Assembly: GCF_001648775.1 (NCBI RefSeq)
Contig: NZ_LVEJ01000025.1
Span: forward strand, 1 to 64,000
Direction of reading: 5' to 3'
DNA length: 64,000 nt
Source of the DNA: Pseudomonas fluorescens
GTDB lineage: Bacteria; Pseudomonadota; Gammaproteobacteria; Pseudomonadales; Pseudomonadaceae
Below the pieces are notes generated by a model, which was not told the DNA's origin, did no database searches, and worked only from the letters and a program-made list of their open reading frames with translations. Positions within the stretch are counted from its first letter, which is position 1. Each line of letters begins with the position of its first letter. The translations under genes and the position numbers were made by a program. Shown here one piece after another: positions 41,501 to 50,137 of the stretch.

Positions 41501-44500
41501 ACCTGCACATTGGCCAGACCGAGCCACTGAAAACCGCGATCCGTGCCCGGCCTCTTGCCCGAGATGAATTGCGCGTGGCGATGGCCCTGCCGGCCACTGC
41601 CGATCCACAGCTGGAAGGCTTGCGTCTGGTGGGACGCAGAAGCTGGCCCGACACGCAGCTGCTTGAGGGCGGCGAGCCTTCGGTTGCCCTCGCGCCGCTG
41701 GAGCCGATTCAACTGATCTATCGAGATTACACCGCTAACGATGCTCAGGAATTTGCGCTGAGGTATCGCCACGACCCGCTGGCGATGAGAAACGAACTGC
41801 ATCGCCTGAGGAGCGAACTCGCCCGGCTGCAGGACGATCTGCGACTGTGGGAAACCCAGATTCCCCCGATCAATCCGGCCAACGGCATGCCCTGGACGGT
41901 GATTGAACGGCGCCTGGTAAAACAGAGCCGGGCGACATTCAGAAATGACCTGGAACGCTGCTGGCGCCGGCAAACGCGCAGTTCCGCCGGTTACCTGTTG
42001 CAGATCAAGCAGCCGATCATTGGCGACCTTCCCGTGCTGGATGCCGACTTCAGCCATGTCGTCTCGCTGAGTATCAACGGCAGCCCACATACCACCGGGG
42101 TCGATGGTTTCTTGCAACAGTTTGCACAGCTGCGACATCTCGACATGCAAAACCTCAATCTGCGCAGTCTGCCGCCCGCGATCAGCGCCATGCCGAAAAT
42201 GCAAAACCTGATCCTGCGTGACTGCGGCATCAGCCTGCCTGCCGACAATCAATCGCTGTTTTCGCCTTTCGCGGAACTCTCGTTGCTGGACCTGCAAGGC
42301 AATCCGCTCGGCGTTTCGCCGCAGGTGCAGGCGATGCCTTCGCTGCGTTTTATCAATCTCACCAAGACCGGCATTGCGTCGCTGCCGCACGGTCTGCTCG
42401 ATCATCCACGCTTGATCACGGGCCGCTTTATTGGCAATCAGCTCACCGACATTCCCCCAGCCTTTTTCGACCTCGCACCGGTGCTCAGCGAAGGCTTCAG
42501 TTTTGCCGACAACCCGCTTTCCCCTGCCAGCCGGGAGCGGGTGAAAACCTACTTCAAGGACACTCAAAAGCATTTCGGCGTCGTGCCTGAAGCGACGGAT
42601 GTCAATCGCCTGAGCAATCTCTTCCCCGACCTCAGCACCGAGCAAACAACCGAGTTGCTCTATCAACTGCCCGGCACCCTGGTCGACGGTCGTGCGCAGC
42701 TGGCTGCCTGGGAAAGCGAAGTTGGTCGGTTACACGATGACCTCGCGCAGTGGAGCAACACCATTCCCGAGCACTCGCCCGAGACCGGCCAGCTGTTGAC
42801 GTTCAATGAACAGGTGAGCGAACGCCTCGCCCGGCAGGCGTTCAGCAACAAGCTTGAGCAGTTGTGGCGCCAAGGCCCACCGTTAGCCGCCGCGCGCAAC
42901 GTTCGACTGGATGCCGCGTTGGAGTTCGTCGGCGATATGCCGGTGTTGCGCGCGGACTTCAACCACGTGCGTGAAATCATCCTCGATGGCAACCAGCACA
43001 TCTCGGCACTCTTGCCATTCCTGCAGCAGTTCCGGGAACTGAACCTGTTGGAGCTGAATTTTTTCGACCTCGAACCGGCAACGCTGCCATCGCTCGACAG
43101 CTCGCAACTGCTGACGTTGCGCCTGAAAAATTGCGGCGTGCTGATGACGCCGCAAACCCAGGCCGCACTCTGCGCCATGCCGCAGTTGCAGATACTCGAA
43201 TTGCGCGGCAACCCGCTCGGGAGGTTTTTTGATCTGAACCTGCTGCCGTCGCTCAAACACCTCGACCTGTCTGCCAGCGGCCTGAATGAACTGCCAGCGG
43301 GGCTTGCCGACGGCCCTTACCCAAGAACCGTACTGCTCAGTGAGAACAACTTCGTCGAACTGCCCGACGCGCTGTTTGCCATGCCGGCCGAGCACAGCGA
43401 AGGCATTAACCTGGCCGATAACTCAAACCTCTCCGCTGCCGCGCGCAACCGCATCAAGAGTTACTACCGCAACACCGGGAACGATTTCAGCGTACTGGCA
43501 GACTCTGCGGATATCGACCTGGCGAGAACGCTGTTTCCGAGCCTCGACACCATCGACGCCAGCGAAATGATTTATGACCTGCCCGGAACCCTCGCAGACA
43601 GCCGGACCCAACTCCAGGCCTGGAGTATGGAACTCGATGGACTCAAGCAAGACCTGCGGACATGGGCGTTGCAGGTTCCGGTGCAAGACCCGTTGACTGC
43701 TGAGGCGCTGGATGCCGTCGAGATGTACAACCACTACACCGCCCGAACCGACTTTGCCCAACAGTTACAACTCTTCTGGCAAAGCCGCTCGCGAGTCTCG
43801 GGCATGCGCGAGGATCAATTGCTGGCCAACCTGACCTTCAGCGGAGAGATGCCGCCGCTCAGGGCCGATTTCAGTCATGTTTCCAGCGTGCACCTCATGG
43901 GCAACGCGGGGATTGCCGATGTCAGCGCATTCATCCAACTGTTTCCCCACGCCGAGGTTCTGGAACTGCACAACTTCGCCTTGGGGCACATGCCGGCCAG
44001 TCTCGGGCAGTTGCCCCAGCTGAAAAAACTGACCCTGGGCAACTGCGCCATTACCCTCACGCCTGAGGGGCAAGCCCTGTTGCATTCGCTGAGTGACCTC
44101 GAATATCTGGACCTGGGCAACAACCCACTGGGCTTGAATCCGGATCTGACGCCGCTGCCTACACTCAATGATGTGCGCCTGTACAACTGCGGCATTGGCG
44201 AAGTGCCGAAGGGTCTGGTCACGCATCCCAACCTGAGAAATGCGCAACTCAACAGCAACGCCATCACTGATCTGCCAGAAGATTTTTTCGCCCTCGACAT
44301 CGATCTGGCCGACGGCATCGATCTGGCCAATAACCCCTTGTCGACAGCCACCCGAGATCGCATCAAGCACTTCTACGCCGGCGCCGGTTATGACATTGGC
44401 GTACTGCCTGATCTGGCCGACATCAGCGCTGTGCAGGCACTGTTTCCCGGGCTGAGTATCGAAGATGCCACCCAAGTGATCTATCGATTGCCGGGCACCC

Positions 44501-46290
44501 TGGCAGACGGCAGCGCGCAATTGGCGCGTTGGCAAACAGAAGTCGCGCAAATGCTCAGCGACCTCGCGGCCTGGTCGGAGCGTGTGCCGACCGGTACACC
44601 AGGATTAAACATGAGCGCCGCCGACAGGGCCGCGCAGCGTGTCGATCGCAGAGCGTTCAGCCGCACCGTGGAATGGCTCTGGCGCAGCCGGCAAACCAGC
44701 AAATCGGAACTGCGGATCAACGCGTTCAACATCGATCTGAACGTGATCGGCGAGCTGCCGACACTGAATGTGGATTTCAGCCACGTCAGCCAACTGGCGC
44801 TGCAGGGTAACGTACGGCTGAGCAGCGTTGACGGTTTTCTGAAATGCTTTACCGGCCTGGAAGCGCTGGAAATGCGCCGCTTTGCCCTCGGCCAGTTTCC
44901 CCCGTCCATCGCCCGCATGAGCCGACTGAAAACACTCGCGCTGACCAGCTGCGGCATCGTTTTCGATGACTCGGCGCAAGCCGCACTGGCCGCGCTGTCT
45001 GGCCTGCGAGGGCTAGACATGTACAACAACCCGCTGGGCCGCGTCCCGCAAATTGCACCACTGAGCACACTGGATTTCATCGACCTGTCCAGAACCGGAA
45101 TCGATCAACTGCCCGCCGGCCTGCACGAACTGCCCAACCTGAAAGTCGCGCTGTTCAGTGAAAACCATATCCGCGAATTGCCCGAGGGGATTTTTCAACT
45201 GCCGGACGACATCAGTAGCGGTTTTGACCTGGACCATAATCCGCTGACAGAGCCCACACGCGAGCGGATAAAAACCCACTACCGTGAGCACGGCATTGAT
45301 TTCGGTGTGTCGATCGGCGATGAGGACAGCCAGTTGGCCCGCACGCTGTATCCGCTTTCCAGCGATGCCAACATCAACCATATCGTCTATAGCTTGCCCG
45401 GCACGCTGGCTGACGGTCGCGTTGAACTGATGCGCCGCCAGATCGAGCTTGCGACCATGATCCGTGATCTCGAAACATGGACACAGGAGTCGCCGATCAA
45501 CGCCGACGACTCCACGCCACTGGACGCCGAAACCCTGCGCCTGCAGCGAGGGTACAGGGACCAATTCAAGGCTCGCCTGGAATATTGCTGGCGGCAGGTG
45601 CCCATCGTCGGCCAGACCGGACTGGAGTTCATTGCCGATTTACCGCTCATGGGCGAATTGCCAACGCTGTCAGCCGATTTCAGCCATATCCAGACACTCA
45701 AATTGAACAGCAGCAGCCTGACGCCACCGCGGGTCGGACGATTCCTTGAGCACTTTCCCAACCTGCAATCGCTGTCCATTCAGGGCTATCGCTTGGGCGA
45801 CCTGCCCGAGGCGGTGCTGGCCATGGACAAACTCAAGGCACTCAGCCTGCCGCAGTGCCAGATCAGCCTGACTGAACAAACCGCCGAGGCGCTGGCCAAT
45901 TTGAAGAACCTCCACAAACTGGTGTTGCGCGACAACCTGCTGGGGCGCACACCCGATGTGCGCCAGATGCAGGGGTTGACCTGGCTGGATTTGAGTTACA
46001 CGGGCATCACTGACGTACCGGCAGGCTTGTTCGATTGCCGCCACCTGCACTCTGCCAACCTCTCCTGGAACAGCATTTTCGAGGTGCCGGTCGCGTTGCT
46101 GAGTAACAGCGCATCGGAGTTCGACTTCAGTGGCAATCTGCTCTCCGAGATCAGCCAGCAACGCGTGGCCGCGCAACGTCTTGCCCGCGAGCACGTGCTG
46201 ATGCTGCAAGAGCAATCCGACGGTTCATCGATTACCCCGGTCAACGAGGCGTCAGCGACGCTGAGTGAAACATCGGAGTCTTTGTTCTGA
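38533..46290 (+). CDS. Giant leucine-rich-repeat protein with dermonecrotic-toxin-like N terminus and five repeated modules
   Basis: This 2,585-residue protein is the largest gene in the window. Residues 1-430 resemble the N-terminal region of Pseudomonas dermonecrotic-toxin-type (DUF6543) LRR proteins. A hydrophobic hairpin follows at about 440-490 (IASAIVQTAAFIIAPFVPVL, MVMAYMAYQFL), with a Gly/Ala segment near 507. From residue 1077 the sequence is five tandem modules of 302-304 residues, starting near 1077, 1379, 1683, 1986 and 2288. Modules 2-5 open with YxLPGTLxDxRxQL, then a helical segment, PxLxxDFSHV, several LRRs including a NPLG(x)xP repeat, and NPLSxxxRxRIK. The C-terminal NEL ubiquitin-ligase domain often found in such proteins is not seen. 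There is no signal peptide. AAGGA precedes the ATG. It lies between argR and aruC; the role is probably effector or toxin, inferred only. Confidence 0.88.
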   Translation: MQPSEALSPALSADALSPRADAHYLHLQASLPQWLGNLSDARRQALKTTQPAQPQTLQTLPAGQHQLLKTLNAAHWSAQSAVDQRLQDFKDASTFAEPLLKAALKTRFDLDLDVRTTFLRLYLPSTLPLFALDSGGARTWTVSLLDAALHNFEQKETEDDAYEAASTFITQPSASGQFDTLPQVKAKLSIAAFTGLCRALDIGAQYRAYLQQHLGFSDPANAADLRQKIDKSQRAALHAALQFARMNRDISEGYFRTISALAEGLPHLRINGQPLQCHSLTMMAAPLSDIIVFAPPADEPRTIARVVAYVPDDPQHPIKEYASSAEMEVELTRQLRCADYQKFFSRFILHDQRGVFFSSLNNRLSRVTWHAPEPGSQAPAWRDTPFERPDLQLAATPIRLELWEHLYQGKLNKILNDARVIAVATATVDSRARWALWDSFVGIASAIVQTAAFIIAPFVPVLGEMVMAYMAYQFLDEVFEGIVDWSMGQSAEAIQHLIGTVESLIQLGGFAVGGAIAVGEFRNVLPKDIVAFIDRFNPVQMPDGQTRYWQPDLGRYAQNIALDAQSRPNELGLLQYQQKQLLPLDNAHFAVSEGQVPGQYRIEHPSRPEAYRPRVRHNGDGAWHSELEQPLEWDTPTALRRIGHSVESLTPAQRERVLHISGVDEHALRQMHADQQPLPPLLADSIARFTIDQDLQRLIEQLGSESAAQYRAADPSTQLQLLSEYGRWPADKRLRLINQQGEVIWQSTTDETLPVTDLHADNLIEGDLLKTLLQTLDEQDAKALLGEAFADADLPLDVRSHNLRRQLLQHANAQRNTLFESRYRDLPRTDDPLFDNIAEHAPSLPTAVTEALLNDASGDELLLISEGQVPPRQQALIQLASEEVRVARAFEGLELDSVNNPDSDTLALHSLRFVPGWTGEVRMEIRDGRYEGKLLDSTGRADAPAQKVLVRQNDGRYQPFDERGQELHSATDLYSSILYALPDAERQSMNLHIGQTEPLKTAIRARPLARDELRVAMALPATADPQLEGLRLVGRRSWPDTQLLEGGEPSVALAPLEPIQLIYRDYTANDAQEFALRYRHDPLAMRNELHRLRSELARLQDDLRLWETQIPPINPANGMPWTVIERRLVKQSRATFRNDLERCWRRQTRSSAGYLLQIKQPIIGDLPVLDADFSHVVSLSINGSPHTTGVDGFLQQFAQLRHLDMQNLNLRSLPPAISAMPKMQNLILRDCGISLPADNQSLFSPFAELSLLDLQGNPLGVSPQVQAMPSLRFINLTKTGIASLPHGLLDHPRLITGRFIGNQLTDIPPAFFDLAPVLSEGFSFADNPLSPASRERVKTYFKDTQKHFGVVPEATDVNRLSNLFPDLSTEQTTELLYQLPGTLVDGRAQLAAWESEVGRLHDDLAQWSNTIPEHSPETGQLLTFNEQVSERLARQAFSNKLEQLWRQGPPLAAARNVRLDAALEFVGDMPVLRADFNHVREIILDGNQHISALLPFLQQFRELNLLELNFFDLEPATLPSLDSSQLLTLRLKNCGVLMTPQTQAALCAMPQLQILELRGNPLGRFFDLNLLPSLKHLDLSASGLNELPAGLADGPYPRTVLLSENNFVELPDALFAMPAEHSEGINLADNSNLSAAARNRIKSYYRNTGNDFSVLADSADIDLARTLFPSLDTIDASEMIYDLPGTLADSRTQLQAWSMELDGLKQDLRTWALQVPVQDPLTAEALDAVEMYNHYTARTDFAQQLQLFWQSRSRVSGMREDQLLANLTFSGEMPPLRADFSHVSSVHLMGNAGIADVSAFIQLFPHAEVLELHNFALGHMPASLGQLPQLKKLTLGNCAITLTPEGQALLHSLSDLEYLDLGNNPLGLNPDLTPLPTLNDVRLYNCGIGEVPKGLVTHPNLRNAQLNSNAITDLPEDFFALDIDLADGIDLANNPLSTATRDRIKHFYAGAGYDIGVLPDLADISAVQALFPGLSIEDATQVIYRLPGTLADGSAQLARWQTEVAQMLSDLAAWSERVPTGTPGLNMSAADRAAQRVDRRAFSRTVEWLWRSRQTSKSELRINAFNIDLNVIGELPTLNVDFSHVSQLALQGNVRLSSVDGFLKCFTGLEALEMRRFALGQFPPSIARMSRLKTLALTSCGIVFDDSAQAALAALSGLRGLDMYNNPLGRVPQIAPLSTLDFIDLSRTGIDQLPAGLHELPNLKVALFSENHIRELPEGIFQLPDDISSGFDLDHNPLTEPTRERIKTHYREHGIDFGVSIGDEDSQLARTLYPLSSDANINHIVYSLPGTLADGRVELMRRQIELATMIRDLETWTQESPINADDSTPLDAETLRLQRGYRDQFKARLEYCWRQVPIVGQTGLEFIADLPLMGELPTLSADFSHIQTLKLNSSSLTPPRVGRFLEHFPNLQSLSIQGYRLGDLPEAVLAMDKLKALSLPQCQISLTEQTAEALANLKNLHKLVLRDNLLGRTPDVRQMQGLTWLDLSYTGITDVPAGLFDCRHLHSANLSWNSIFEVPVALLSNSASEFDFSGNLLSEISQQRVAAQRLAREHVLMLQEQSDGSSITPVNEASATLSETSESLF
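41761..46290 (+). repeat. Five tandem ~906-bp coding repeats inside the giant LRR gene
   Basis: The LPGTL codons recur at 42667, 43579, 44488 and 45394, giving periods of 912, 909 and 906 bases. A first, less complete copy starts near 41761. The copies are diverged in DNA but share the same order of protein motifs. Confidence 0.85.
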
Positions 46291-46306
46291 TGGTATCGGC
46301 GACGGT

Positions 46307-47287
46307 TTAACCGCGCTCGGGCGGCACCGACGACAATTCGAATGGACTGCTGCTGCGCCGCTGGTTGCGATCTTCCCGCGGCGTGGCACCGAAGAAGTTG
46401 CGGTAGGCGCTGGAGAAATGCGGCCCCGAAGAGAAGCCACACGAGAGGCCGATCTGAATGATCGACTTGCTGGTTTGCATCAACATCTGCCGGGCCTTGT
46501 TCAGGCGCAGTTCCAGGTAGTACTGGCTCGGCACACGGTTGAGGTATTGCTTGAAGATCCGCTCCAGCTGACGGCGGGATACACACACGTGCTGGGCGAT
46601 TTCGTCGGTGGTCAGCGGCTCTTCGATGTTGGCTTCCATCAGCAACACCGCCTGGGTGAGCTTCGGATGGCTGGAGCCGAGACGGTTCTGCAACGGAATG
46701 CGCTGACGCTCGCCACCTTCGCGGATGCGTTCAACCACCAGTTCTTCCGAGACGGCACCGGCCAGTTCTGCACCATGATCGCGGGCCAATACCGCCAGCA
46801 ACAGATCGAGAACAGACATGCCACCGCACGCCGTCAAGCGATCGCGATCCCAGTCGAACAGGTGACTGGTGGCGATGACTTTCGGGAAGCGCTCGGCGAA
46901 ATCGTCCTGCCAGCGCCAGTGCACGGCAGCGCGATAACCGTCGAGCAAACCGAGTTGCGCCAACGGGTACACACCGGCGGACAGACCGCCGATGACCGTG
47001 CCCGCACGCACCAGTTGCTTGAGCGCACTGCTAAGAGCCGGGGCCAACGTGGTCGGCGGCTCGTCAGCGAGGAGGAACAGTTTCTGGAAGTTTTCGAGCT
47101 TGCCGGTCCAGGCTTCACCGGGCAATTGCCAGGCGCCTTCGGCCGGTGGCTCGGCCTGCAGGAACGACAATTCGTAGACCACGTCCGGGTGCACACGCTG
47201 AGCAACACGCAAGGCTTCCTCCGCCAGCGCCAGCGTCAACGCTTTAGTGCTGGGCCAAATCAGGAAACCAATTCGATGGGCAGTCAT
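46307..47287 (-). CDS. argR: Arginine-responsive AraC-family regulator ArgR
   Basis: ArgR senses arginine, activates catabolic and uptake operons (aru, aot) and represses synthesis genes. The 326-residue protein has an N-terminal GATase1/DJ-1-like sensor domain (IGFLIWPSTKALTLALAEEALRVAQ, GGLSAGVYPLAQLGLLDGYRAAVHWRW, CGGMSVLDLLLAVLARDHGAELA). The C-terminal pair of helix-turn-helices (about 215-310) includes EIAQHVCVSRRQLERIFKQYLNRVPSQYYLELRLNKARQML and SIIQIGLSCGFSSGPHFSSAYRNFFGATP. It lies after aotP as in P. aeruginosa aotJQMOP-argR. The start ATG 47287 is chosen by family fit; ATG 47326 is possible. No strong ribosome site is seen at either. Confidence 0.94.
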   Translation of the reverse strand: MTAHRIGFLIWPSTKALTLALAEEALRVAQRVHPDVVYELSFLQAEPPAEGAWQLPGEAWTGKLENFQKLFLLADEPPTTLAPALSSALKQLVRAGTVIGGLSAGVYPLAQLGLLDGYRAAVHWRWQDDFAERFPKVIATSHLFDWDRDRLTACGGMSVLDLLLAVLARDHGAELAGAVSEELVVERIREGGERQRIPLQNRLGSSHPKLTQAVLLMEANIEEPLTTDEIAQHVCVSRRQLERIFKQYLNRVPSQYYLELRLNKARQMLMQTSKSIIQIGLSCGFSSGPHFSSAYRNFFGATPREDRNQRRSSSPFELSSVPPERG

Positions 47288-47380
47288 GGGCGGGCAATCC
47301 GAAGCGAAGAACAGTGATGAAGGCATGGGCCAATGCTAGCCCGTAAATGAACACAAATCATGAGGCTGACAAAGATCCAT

Positions 47381-47470
47381 TGTGGGAGCGAGCTTGCTCG
47401 CGAAGGCGGCGTATCAGTCAACATCGTTGGTATCTGAACTACCGCTTTCGCGAGCAAGCTCGCTCCCACA
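47381..47470. repeat. REPIN (90 bp) between aotP and argR
   Basis: An inverted REP pair of exactly 90 bp, same ends as the others. It lies within the aot-argR operon. Confidence 0.92.
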
Positions 47471-47532
47471 GGGGATTTTGGTCAGTCTCTAGGTCGCGAA
47501 GCATGACCTAATTTGGTGCATAACGGCAGCGA

Positions 47533-48297
47533 TTACTTGAGGCTGCCCGAGAGGAATTGCTGCAAACGTTCCGATTGCGGATTGACCAGCACTTCGCGTG
47601 GGTTACCGCTCTCTTCCACCACGCCTTTGTGCAGGAACACCAACTGGTTCGACACTTCACGGGCGAAGCCCATTTCGTGGGTGACCACGACCATGGTGCG
47701 ACCTTCCTGAGCCAGCGCTTGCATCACCTTCAGCACGTCGCCAACCAATTCAGGGTCAAGCGCCGACGTCGGTTCGTCGAACAGCATCACTTCCGGCTCC
47801 ATCGCCAGCGCACGGGCGATCGCCACACGCTGCTGCTCGCCACCGGACATGTGCCCCGGGAACGCGTCTTTACGATGGGCCACGCCGACCTTGTTCAGGT
47901 AGTGCTCGGCTTTCTCGCGGGCTTCAGCCTTGGAGACGCCGAGTACATGCACCGGCGCTTCCATGATGTTTTCCAGCGCGGTCATGTGCGACCACAGGTT
48001 GAAATGCTGGAACACCATCGACAGGCGCGAACGCATGCGCTGCAGCTGTTTCGGATCAGCGGCTTTCAGCGCGCCGTCCTTGTTCGCTACCAGTTTCAGC
48101 TCTTCGTTGTTGAGCAGAATCTTGCCCGCGTGCGGCTGCTCGAGCAGGTTGATGCAGCGCAGGAAAGTACTTTTGCCGGAGCCACTGGAGCCGATGATGC
48201 TGATCACATCGCCGGCTGCCGCTTTCAGGGACACGCCCTTGAGCACTTCGTGACTGCCATAGCGTTTATGCAGGTCTTGGACTTCAAGTTTGTACAT
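47533..48297 (-). CDS. aotP: Arginine/ornithine ABC transporter, ATP-binding protein
   Basis: Energises uptake through AotQ and AotM. The 254-residue ATPase has Walker A GSSGSGKST (about residues 35-43), signature MSGGEQQRVAIARALA, Walker B EVMLFDEPTSALDPE and the His switch TMVVVTHEMGFA. It belongs to the polar amino-acid (HisP/GlnQ) group. ATG 48297 is used (MYKLEVQDLHKRYG); the frame is open 5 codons more. It follows aotO. Confidence 0.96.
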   Translation of the reverse strand: MYKLEVQDLHKRYGSHEVLKGVSLKAAAGDVISIIGSSGSGKSTFLRCINLLEQPHAGKILLNNEELKLVANKDGALKAADPKQLQRMRSRLSMVFQHFNLWSHMTALENIMEAPVHVLGVSKAEAREKAEHYLNKVGVAHRKDAFPGHMSGGEQQRVAIARALAMEPEVMLFDEPTSALDPELVGDVLKVMQALAQEGRTMVVVTHEMGFAREVSNQLVFLHKGVVEESGNPREVLVNPQSERLQQFLSGSLK

Positions 48298-48324
48298 GCG
48301 GTCGGTTCTCACAAAAACAGTCAG

Positions 48325-49437
48325 TCAGTCGTTGAGCAAGCGCCCGTGACGCAGCGCTTCGCGCCCCGCCACCTTGGCCAGCCAGAAACCGGGTTGGGCA
48401 TAACGCAGCCGTTCAATGGCAAACAGCACCCCGGAGGTACCAGCACATACCGTGCTGACCCGATCGGACAGAGGATCAATCACTTCAAAAATCTCGTCGC
48501 CCGCCTCGACCCATTCGCCGGGCTTGCGCAGAAAACTCACCACGCCAGGGTGCGGTGCGAGCAGCAACTCGGTGCCTTCGAACGGCATGCCTTCACAGGC
48601 TTCGTGCGCCGGGTTCGGCCACTCGCCGGTGAGCAAACCTTGCTCGGCGAGGAACGCGAGAATGCCTTCAGCATACGCGCAGGCTTCAGCGCGACCAGTG
48701 TCGGCCTGACCGCCCAGCTCAATGGTGGTCGCCAGACACGCCAGCGGAATCTGCGCATCGGGGAACTGCCGCGACAGGCGCAGCCACGGCAACGAGCACG
48801 CTTCATCGAACGAACTGCCGCCGGAATCTTCCGCCAGCAATCCGACCTTCACATTCAGATGCGCCGCCAGCGAACGCCACTGCGGCCAGTGCTGCGGCAA
48901 CGCATACATGTGCAGCGCGGCTTCGGCATCGCAATGCAGATCGAGCACCACATCAGCCGTGCAGGCATGGCTGAGCAATACGCGCTGCATGCCTTGCAAC
49001 TGGCTGCTCGCCTCCGGCAATGCCGCCAAGTGATCAGCCATCGCCTGACGAATCAGGCGCACATTGGCGTGAGGATCATCACCGAGACGGTCGGCCAATG
49101 CCGCCGCAACCGGCGCGCTCAGCTCAACGAAATCACGGTTGAAATTCTTGCCGCTGCCCGCTTCGAAACGGCCTTGGTGATTGCCTTGCAGCAACTGCCC
49201 GAGACCCAACGGGTTGGCGACCGGCACCAGTTCGATGACGCCGTTGAGCAAGCCTTTGGCTTCGAGTTCGCCGAGGCGCTTTTTCAGCTCCCAGGCGGTG
49301 CGCATGCCCGGCAATTCATCAGCGTGCAGGCTGGCCTGAATGTAGGCCTTGCGCTCGCCGCGTCCGAAGCGGAACACCGAAATCTTGCGCTCGCTGCCCA
49401 GGTGGCTCCACGGCAATACGTGGTCGATGCGTTCCAT
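48325..49437 (-). CDS. aotO: AotO: succinylglutamate desuccinylase / aspartoacylase family protein
   Basis: A zinc hydrolase homologue encoded inside the arginine uptake operon; its substrate is unknown. The 370-residue protein has the zinc HxxE pair in QASLHADELPGMRTAW (about residues 34-49), VPVANPLGLGQLLQG, NFNRDFVELS, and the third ligand in VLDLHCDAEAALHMYALP. A C-terminal lipoyl/barrel-sandwich-like part follows (PGVVSFLRKPGEWVEAGDEIFEVIDPLSDRV). In P. aeruginosa a gene of this type is also in aotJQMOP and is not needed for uptake. It starts 1 base after the aotM stop. Confidence 0.92.
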   Translation of the reverse strand: MERIDHVLPWSHLGSERKISVFRFGRGERKAYIQASLHADELPGMRTAWELKKRLGELEAKGLLNGVIELVPVANPLGLGQLLQGNHQGRFEAGSGKNFNRDFVELSAPVAAALADRLGDDPHANVRLIRQAMADHLAALPEASSQLQGMQRVLLSHACTADVVLDLHCDAEAALHMYALPQHWPQWRSLAAHLNVKVGLLAEDSGGSSFDEACSLPWLRLSRQFPDAQIPLACLATTIELGGQADTGRAEACAYAEGILAFLAEQGLLTGEWPNPAHEACEGMPFEGTELLLAPHPGVVSFLRKPGEWVEAGDEIFEVIDPLSDRVSTVCAGTSGVLFAIERLRYAQPGFWLAKVAGREALRHGRLLND

Positions 49438-49438
49438 A

Positions 49439-50137
49439 TCAGTGCTTCCGCGGGGCCAGGTAGCTCAACCAGCGACGCTCGGCCAGTTTGAACAGTTTGA
49501 CCAGAATGAACGTCAGGCACAGGTAGAACACGCCAGCGGTGATGTACGCCTCGAACGGCAGATAGAACTGCGCGTTGACCGTGCGCGCCGCACCGGTGAT
49601 GTCGATCAGGGTGACGATGGAGGCCAGACTGGTGGTCTGCAGCATCATGATCACTTCGTTGCTGTACTGCGGCAGTGCCCGGCGCAGGGCCGATGGCAGC
49701 AGGATGCGTTTGTACAGTTTGAAGCGCGACATGCCCATGGCCTTGGCCGCTTCGATCTCACCGTTCGGCGTGGCCTTGAGGCTGCCGGCAATGATCTCGG
49801 CGGTGTAGGCGCTGGTATTGACGGCGAAGGCCAGGCACGCACAGAACGTTGCGCTGGACAGCCACGGCCACAGGAAGCTTTCGCGTACCGCTTCGAACTG
49901 CGCCAGACCGTAGTAGATCAGAAACAGTTGCACCAGCATCGGCGTGCCACGGATCACGTAGGTGTACAACCACGCGGCGCCGTTGACGACCGGGTTCTTC
50001 GAGACGCGCATCAGCCCCAGCGGCAGGGCCGCGAGCAGACCGAAAAACAGCGACAGCGCGAGCAGTTTGAGGGTGGTCAACAGGCCGCCGAGGTACAGCG
50101 GCATCGCCTCCCAAATGACGTTGTAGTCGAAGATCAT
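49439..50137 (-). CDS. aotM: Arginine/ornithine ABC transporter, permease AotM
   Basis: Inner-membrane permease partner of AotQ. The 232-residue protein has about five hydrophobic helices starting with GGLLTTLKLLALSLFFGLLAALPLG, and the EAA loop EIEAAKAMGMSRFKLYKRILLPSALRRALP. It starts by an ATGA overlap with the aotQ stop, so it is translationally coupled. It is a member of the HisM/ArtM family. Confidence 0.95.
   Translation of the reverse strand: MIFDYNVIWEAMPLYLGGLLTTLKLLALSLFFGLLAALPLGLMRVSKNPVVNGAAWLYTYVIRGTPMLVQLFLIYYGLAQFEAVRESFLWPWLSSATFCACLAFAVNTSAYTAEIIAGSLKATPNGEIEAAKAMGMSRFKLYKRILLPSALRRALPQYSNEVIMMLQTTSLASIVTLIDITGAARTVNAQFYLPFEAYITAGVFYLCLTFILVKLFKLAERRWLSYLAPRKH

Noticed and set aside
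40474..42666. 730-codon minus-strand frame inside the giant LRR gene
   Set aside because: Shadow of the LRR modules; similar shadows repeat at the same phase in other modules.
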